Positions 60,135-64,000 of a stretch of 64,000 nt of DNA are shown piece after piece. Numbering within the stretch: the stretch's first letter is position 1; each line of letters begins with the position of its first letter. The notes below the pieces were generated by a model. The model worked only from the letters and a program-made list of their open reading frames with translations, was not told where the DNA came from and did not search any database. The position numbers were made by a program, and so were the translations under genes. This DNA comes from Pseudorhizobium xiangyangii (lineage in GTDB: Bacteria > Pseudomonadota > Alphaproteobacteria > Rhizobiales > Rhizobiaceae). The stretch covers positions 62,001-126,000 of the forward strand of contig NZ_JAJAWH010000009.1 in the NCBI RefSeq assembly GCF_020531965.1. The letters are read 5' to 3'.

Positions 60135-61547
60135 GTGCTGACCCGGCTTCGCCTGATGTTCCGATCGACCGCCGTGCGGCTGTCGGGCCTCTATATCCTG
60201 CTCTTTGCCATCTGCGCCGCCTTTCTGGTTTTCTATGTGACCGCGATGTCGGAGCGCATCCTGGTGCAGCAGACGCGCGACAACCTCGTGGAAGAGGTGG
60301 CCGATGTGCAGCGCGTCTATGAGCGCAATGGCCTGAACGGCATGCTGCGGATGATGGAGCGCCGGGCGCGCCAGCCGGGCGCCAATCTCTACGTCGTGGC
60401 AGGACCGACCGGCGAGATCGTCGCCGGCAACGTCGCATCCGTCGAACCGGGCGTGCTGGGCAACGAGGGCTGGACCCGTCTTCCCTTCACCTATCAACCC
60501 TATTCCGAATCCGGTCCCGCCCGCCGACACCTGGCGATCGCCAACGTGCTGTTCATGGAGAATGGCCTTCGCGTGATGATCGGCCGCGACCTGGGCGAGC
60601 CTGGCCGTTTCCGGGGCATAGTTCGCCGGGCGTTGATGGTGGCGCTGACCATCATGGGCGTCGGTGCCTTGTTCATCTGGTTCGGTATCGGCCGCAATGC
60701 CCTCAAACGCATCGACCGGATGTCCGCGGCGAGCCAGAAGATCATGGCTGGTGACCTGTCGCAGCGCTTGCCTGTCGGCCGATCAGGCGACGAATTCGAC
60801 CGGCTGTCGGAATCGCTGAACGCCATGCTTGGACGCATCCAGAAACTCAACGAAGGACTACGGCAGGTTTCAGACAATATCGCCCATGACTTGAAGACAC
60901 CGCTGACGCGGCTGCGGAACAAGGCGGCCGATGCCTTGAGCGAGGACAATGTCGAGACCCGGCGGGCAGCGCTCGAAGGCATCATCGGCGAGTCCGATCA
61001 GTTGATCAGAACCTTCAACGCGCTGCTGATGATCTCCCGCGTCGAGGCAGGTTCCATCGTCGCCGAAATGAGCGAAGTCGATCTCTCTGCGATTTCCGCT
61101 GACAGTTGCGAGCTCTACGAGCCAGTGGCGGAGGAGGCGGGTCTTTCGCTCGGGACCTCGATCGCGCCGGAGGTGAAGGTAAAGGGCAACAGGGAACTCA
61201 TCGGTCAGGCAATCTTCAACCTCCTCGACAATGCGATCAAGTATGCATCCGAAAGTGAGGGGGAGCCGGATGTGCAGGTCGTTCTGAGCGTGGACGCCGA
61301 CGAAGTGCGGCTTGCCGTCTGCGACAACGGACCGGGTGTTCCGCCGGAGAAGCGCGGCGAGGTGACGAAGCGTTTCGTGCGCCTCGATGCCAGCCGCTCG
61401 AAGCCGGGGACCGGCCTGGGCTTGTCGCTGGTCGAGGCGGTGATGGAACTGCACGGCGGATCGCTGGTGCTGTCGGCAACGCATCCCGACCGGGAGAATT
61501 CTCCCGGGTTGACCGCCACGATGGTATTCCCCGTGCTGAAGCCCTAA
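60135..61547 (+). CDS. Sensor histidine kinase
   Basis: The 470-residue inner-membrane kinase has two membrane segments (LSGLYILLFAICAAFLVFYV near 16-35 and ALMVALTIMGVGALFIWFGI near 166-185), a periplasmic loop and HAMP (KRIDRMSAASQKIMAGDLSQ). The phospho-acceptor is His251 in VSDNIAHDLKTPLTRLRN, and the ATPase has IFNLLDNAIKYAS, AVCDNGPGVPPEKRGEV and GTGLGLSLVEAVM. It starts at a GTG 4 bp after its regulator. The signal is unknown. Confidence 0.93.
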   Translation: MLTRLRLMFRSTAVRLSGLYILLFAICAAFLVFYVTAMSERILVQQTRDNLVEEVADVQRVYERNGLNGMLRMMERRARQPGANLYVVAGPTGEIVAGNVASVEPGVLGNEGWTRLPFTYQPYSESGPARRHLAIANVLFMENGLRVMIGRDLGEPGRFRGIVRRALMVALTIMGVGALFIWFGIGRNALKRIDRMSAASQKIMAGDLSQRLPVGRSGDEFDRLSESLNAMLGRIQKLNEGLRQVSDNIAHDLKTPLTRLRNKAADALSEDNVETRRAALEGIIGESDQLIRTFNALLMISRVEAGSIVAEMSEVDLSAISADSCELYEPVAEEAGLSLGTSIAPEVKVKGNRELIGQAIFNLLDNAIKYASESEGEPDVQVVLSVDADEVRLAVCDNGPGVPPEKRGEVTKRFVRLDASRSKPGTGLGLSLVEAVMELHGGSLVLSATHPDRENSPGLTATMVFPVLKP

Positions 61548-61573
61548 AGAAGGGAAGCAGCAGGGAGGAGACT

Positions 61574-64000
61574 GTGGCGATTACGAAAACAAGACTGATA
61601 GACGTTGGCGCGGATGTAATCCGGCCGCTTAACCAGACCGAAGCGAAGGCCGTCACGGCGGTCCTCAAGGACATCGCCAAGCAGGAGCCCGTGGTCGCAG
61701 ATGCGATGGCGGACGACGGCGCGCTGAAGCAGTTCCTGATCGCGGCGCTCTCCTTGTCACCTTATCTGCGAGACACGGCAGTGATCTCGCCGCAACTGGT
61801 TGCCACTGCCGTCTCGGAGCCGCTGGAGGCGGCGCTGGAGCGGATGATCGGCACGAGCCGCGATTGCTGGCGGCCGCGTGATGGCAATACGCCCTCCGAA
61901 GCGGATGTCATGACCTGCCTGCGGACGATGAAGCGGAATGCCGCCTTCCTCGTGGCTCTGGGCGACCTGGGCCGCCTCTTCACCGCACGCGATACCACCC
62001 GCTACCTGACGCTCATGGCGGATGCGGCGACTGCCGCGACCATCGATCATCTGCTGCTTGCGGCGCATGACAGCGGCAAGATGCGGCTAAAGAATCCCGA
62101 AAACCCGAGCGAGGGTTCCGGCCTCATCGTTCTCGGCATGGGCAAGCTGGGTGGCTACGAGCTCAACTATTCCTCCGACATCGACATCGTCGTGTTCTTC
62201 GATCCCGAGAGCGGGATACTGCCGGATCCGATGGATGGCTCCGAGATCTACGCCCGCATGATGCGGCGCCTCGTGCGCATCCTCCAGGAACGCACGGCCG
62301 ACGGCTATGTCTTCCGCACCGATCTGAGGCTCAGGCCCGACCCCGGTTCGACGCCGCTTGCCGTGCGGGTGGAAGCGGGGCTGCTCTACTATGAGAGCCG
62401 CGGCCAGAACTGGGAGCGGGCGGCGTTCATAAAGGCGCGCGCCATGGCTGGAGACCTTGCGGCCGGCGAGGATTTCCTGCGTCAGCTCGTGCCCTTCGTT
62501 TTTCGCAAGTACCTCGACTACGCGGCGATTGCAGACATCCACTCCATCAAGCGGCAGATCCACGTGCACAAGGGTCATGGCGACATCGCCGTGAAAGGCC
62601 ACGACGTCAAGCTTGGCCGCGGTGGCATACGCGAGATCGAATTCTTCGCGCAGACGCAGCAACTGATCGCCGGCGGACGGATGCCGCCGCTGCGAGCCCG
62701 CCAAACGGAGACGGCGCTTGCAGCGCTTGCGGAGGCGAACTGGATCAGGCCGGAGATCGCGGCGGAGCTGACGGACGCCTACTGGTTCCTGCGCGATGTG
62801 GAGCACCGCATCCAGATGGTGCGGGACGAGCAGACGCACAGCCTGCCTGAAACCGAGGCGGAACTGAAGCGCATCGCCTTCATGCTCGGGTTTGCGGACA
62901 CGGGATCGTTTTCCGCCAAGGTCGAGGCGACGCTGCGCACAGTCGAGAAGCGTTACGCGCGCCTTTTCGAACAGGAGGCGAAGCTTTCCGGTGTAGAGGG
63001 CAATCTGGTCTTCACGGGCCAGCAGGACGATCCCGGCACCCTGAAAACATTGGCCATGCTGGGCTTCCAGCGACCCGCCGACATTTCACGGGTGATCCGC
63101 ACCTGGCACTATGGCCGGTATCGCGCGACACAATCGGTAGAGGCACGCGAGCGGCTGACCGAACTGACACCTGACCTCCTGAGGGCTTTCGGCGAAAGCA
63201 GCCGGGCCGACGAAGCGCTGCTGCGCTTCGACAGTTTCCTGTCAGGGCTTCCCGCCGGCATCCAGCTCTTCTCGCTGATCGGCAACAATCCGGCACTCCT
63301 CTCCCTGATCGTGACGGTGATGTCGGCGGCGCCACGATTGGCGGACATCATCGCCTCGCGTCCGCATGTCTTCGACGGCATGCTCGATCCGGGGCTGATG
63401 TCGGAGCTGCCGACGCGCGACTACCTGTCCGAGCGGCTCAGGACCTTCCTGACCGCCGCGCGCCACTATGAAGAGTTGCTGGACAGGCTGCGCATATTCG
63501 CAGCCGAGCAGCGCTTCCTGATCGGCATAAGACTGCTGACCGGCGCGATCAACGGCATGCAGGCCGGCCACGCCTTCACCGACCTTGCCGATCTCCTGAT
63601 CGAGCAGGCGCTTGAAGCCGTGGTGCGGGAGATCGAGGCGACCCACGGACGCTATCCCGGCGGCAGGGTGGCTTTGATGGGCATGGGCAAGCTCGGCAGT
63701 TTCGAACTCACGGCGGCCTCCGACGTCGACCTCATCCTGCTCTACGACCATGACGACGATGCCTTCGAGTCGGATGGGGAAAAGCCCATCGACAGCACCC
63801 GCTATTTCACGCGGCTGACGCAGCGCCTGATTGCCGCCCTTTCGGCTCCGATGTCGGAAGGTGTACTCTTCGAGGTGGACATGCGGCTGAGGCCGTCCGG
63901 CAACAAGGGGCCGGTTGCGACCCGCATCAAGGCATTCCGCAAATATCAGCAGGAAGAAGCCTGGACCTGGGAGCACATGGCCCTGACGCGCGCGCGTCTG
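61574..64000 (+). CDS. glnE: Bifunctional glutamine synthetase adenylyltransferase/deadenylase, 3' end outside window
   Basis: The frame starts at a GTG after GGGAGGAG and runs off the right edge with about 809 codons visible. It has the N-terminal nucleotidyltransferase domain (VLGMGKLGGYELNYSSDIDI, then VVFFDPESG) that removes AMP, and the start of the second domain (ALMGMGKLGSFELTAASDVD, then LILLYDHDDDAF) that adds it. Between are RGGIREIEFFAQTQQLIAGG and DVEHRIQMVRDEQTHSLPE. GlnE tunes glutamine synthetase with PII. It follows the kinase by 26 bp and may share its transcript. Confidence 0.95.
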   Translation, partial: MAITKTRLIDVGADVIRPLNQTEAKAVTAVLKDIAKQEPVVADAMADDGALKQFLIAALSLSPYLRDTAVISPQLVATAVSEPLEAALERMIGTSRDCWRPRDGNTPSEADVMTCLRTMKRNAAFLVALGDLGRLFTARDTTRYLTLMADAATAATIDHLLLAAHDSGKMRLKNPENPSEGSGLIVLGMGKLGGYELNYSSDIDIVVFFDPESGILPDPMDGSEIYARMMRRLVRILQERTADGYVFRTDLRLRPDPGSTPLAVRVEAGLLYYESRGQNWERAAFIKARAMAGDLAAGEDFLRQLVPFVFRKYLDYAAIADIHSIKRQIHVHKGHGDIAVKGHDVKLGRGGIREIEFFAQTQQLIAGGRMPPLRARQTETALAALAEANWIRPEIAAELTDAYWFLRDVEHRIQMVRDEQTHSLPETEAELKRIAFMLGFADTGSFSAKVEATLRTVEKRYARLFEQEAKLSGVEGNLVFTGQQDDPGTLKTLAMLGFQRPADISRVIRTWHYGRYRATQSVEARERLTELTPDLLRAFGESSRADEALLRFDSFLSGLPAGIQLFSLIGNNPALLSLIVTVMSAAPRLADIIASRPHVFDGMLDPGLMSELPTRDYLSERLRTFLTAARHYEELLDRLRIFAAEQRFLIGIRLLTGAINGMQAGHAFTDLADLLIEQALEAVVREIEATHGRYPGGRVALMGMGKLGSFELTAASDVDLILLYDHDDDAFESDGEKPIDSTRYFTRLTQRLIAALSAPMSEGVLFEVDMRLRPSGNKGPVATRIKAFRKYQQEEAWTWEHMALTRARL

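Noticed and set aside
1-64000. CRISPR array, tRNA or rRNA genes, integrase or transposase
   Set aside because: No regular repeats, cloverleaf-like segments, rRNA signature or recombinase motifs were seen on either strand by eye; a dedicated scan (tRNAscan-SE, ISfinder) could not be run.

Overview
The window is high-GC alphaproteobacterial chromosome, most likely from a member of the Rhizobiaceae (Rhizobium, Shinella, Sinorhizobium or Agrobacterium relatives). The main evidence is the right-hand block feuN-feuP-feuQ, lipoprotein, ccmI-ccmE-ccmF-ccmH (cycHJKL), degP, a two-component pair and glnE, an arrangement known from rhizobia. DUF1491, DUF2336 and DUF1254/DUF1214 genes and a gene-transfer-agent (GTA) head-tail cluster of the Rhodobacter capsulatus type also fit. 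Genus assignment is inference. No tRNA, rRNA, CRISPR array or intact insertion sequence was seen.

Layout. 1-9.6 kb: a LysR regulator divergent from a tautomerase, small conserved genes, a DUF2336 protein, the envelope pair DUF1254/DUF1214, a class A penicillin-binding protein, a YcgN-like protein, and an acyl-CoA-dehydrogenase-like flavoprotein divergent from an HxlR regulator. 9.6-14.2 kb: a dihydrofolate-reductase-like gene, a copper cassette (copA-cueR-copZ) with a clear CueR-type operator, and an isolated, divergent atpB. 14.3-21.6 kb: acylphosphatase, two DUF1801 genes, a CheY-like regulator, a Crp/Fnr regulator, a GFA protein, an ECF41-type sigma factor operon with a matching promoter, and an outer-membrane beta-barrel. 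22-30.3 kb: MFS exporter, SelO, a dihydrodipicolinate-synthase-like enzyme, hydrolases and an ArsR-SRPBCC-GFA operon. 30.6-35.7 kb: a tiny ORF, two MFS genes, glutaminase, a probable small RNA and a 58-residue protein. The second MFS gene is a chromosomal CmlA/FloR-type exporter preceded by a nine-codon leader peptide and a hairpin.

35.8-48.2 kb is a decayed GTA-like locus. It keeps recognisable terminase, portal, DUF6107, prohead protease, capsid, head-closure, tail-terminator, major tail and gp15-like sequences. The terminase is frameshifted. The capsid is fused in frame to the C-terminal part of the head-tail connector. The start of the major tail gene is joined out of frame to the middle of the gp15 gene, so the tape measure and baseplate genes are gone. 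A GH19-like lysozyme and a winged-helix gene sit between terminase and portal, and an MFS gene lies in reverse orientation inside the cluster. This locus should not make particles.

48.4-64 kb is core chromosome: Nudix, VOC and GNAT genes, the FeuNPQ envelope signalling system, the cytochrome c maturation operon, the DegP periplasmic protease with a downstream OmpR-type regulator and sensor kinase, and the 5' part of glnE, cut by the window edge.

The observations most worth following are the CmlA-type leader peptide, which shares Lys5 and Asp8 with the leader of cmlA, the deletion-fusion architecture of the GTA relic, the ECF41 module with its own promoter, the orphan atpB with a changed conserved residue, and the putative small RNA at about 35.13-35.22 kb.
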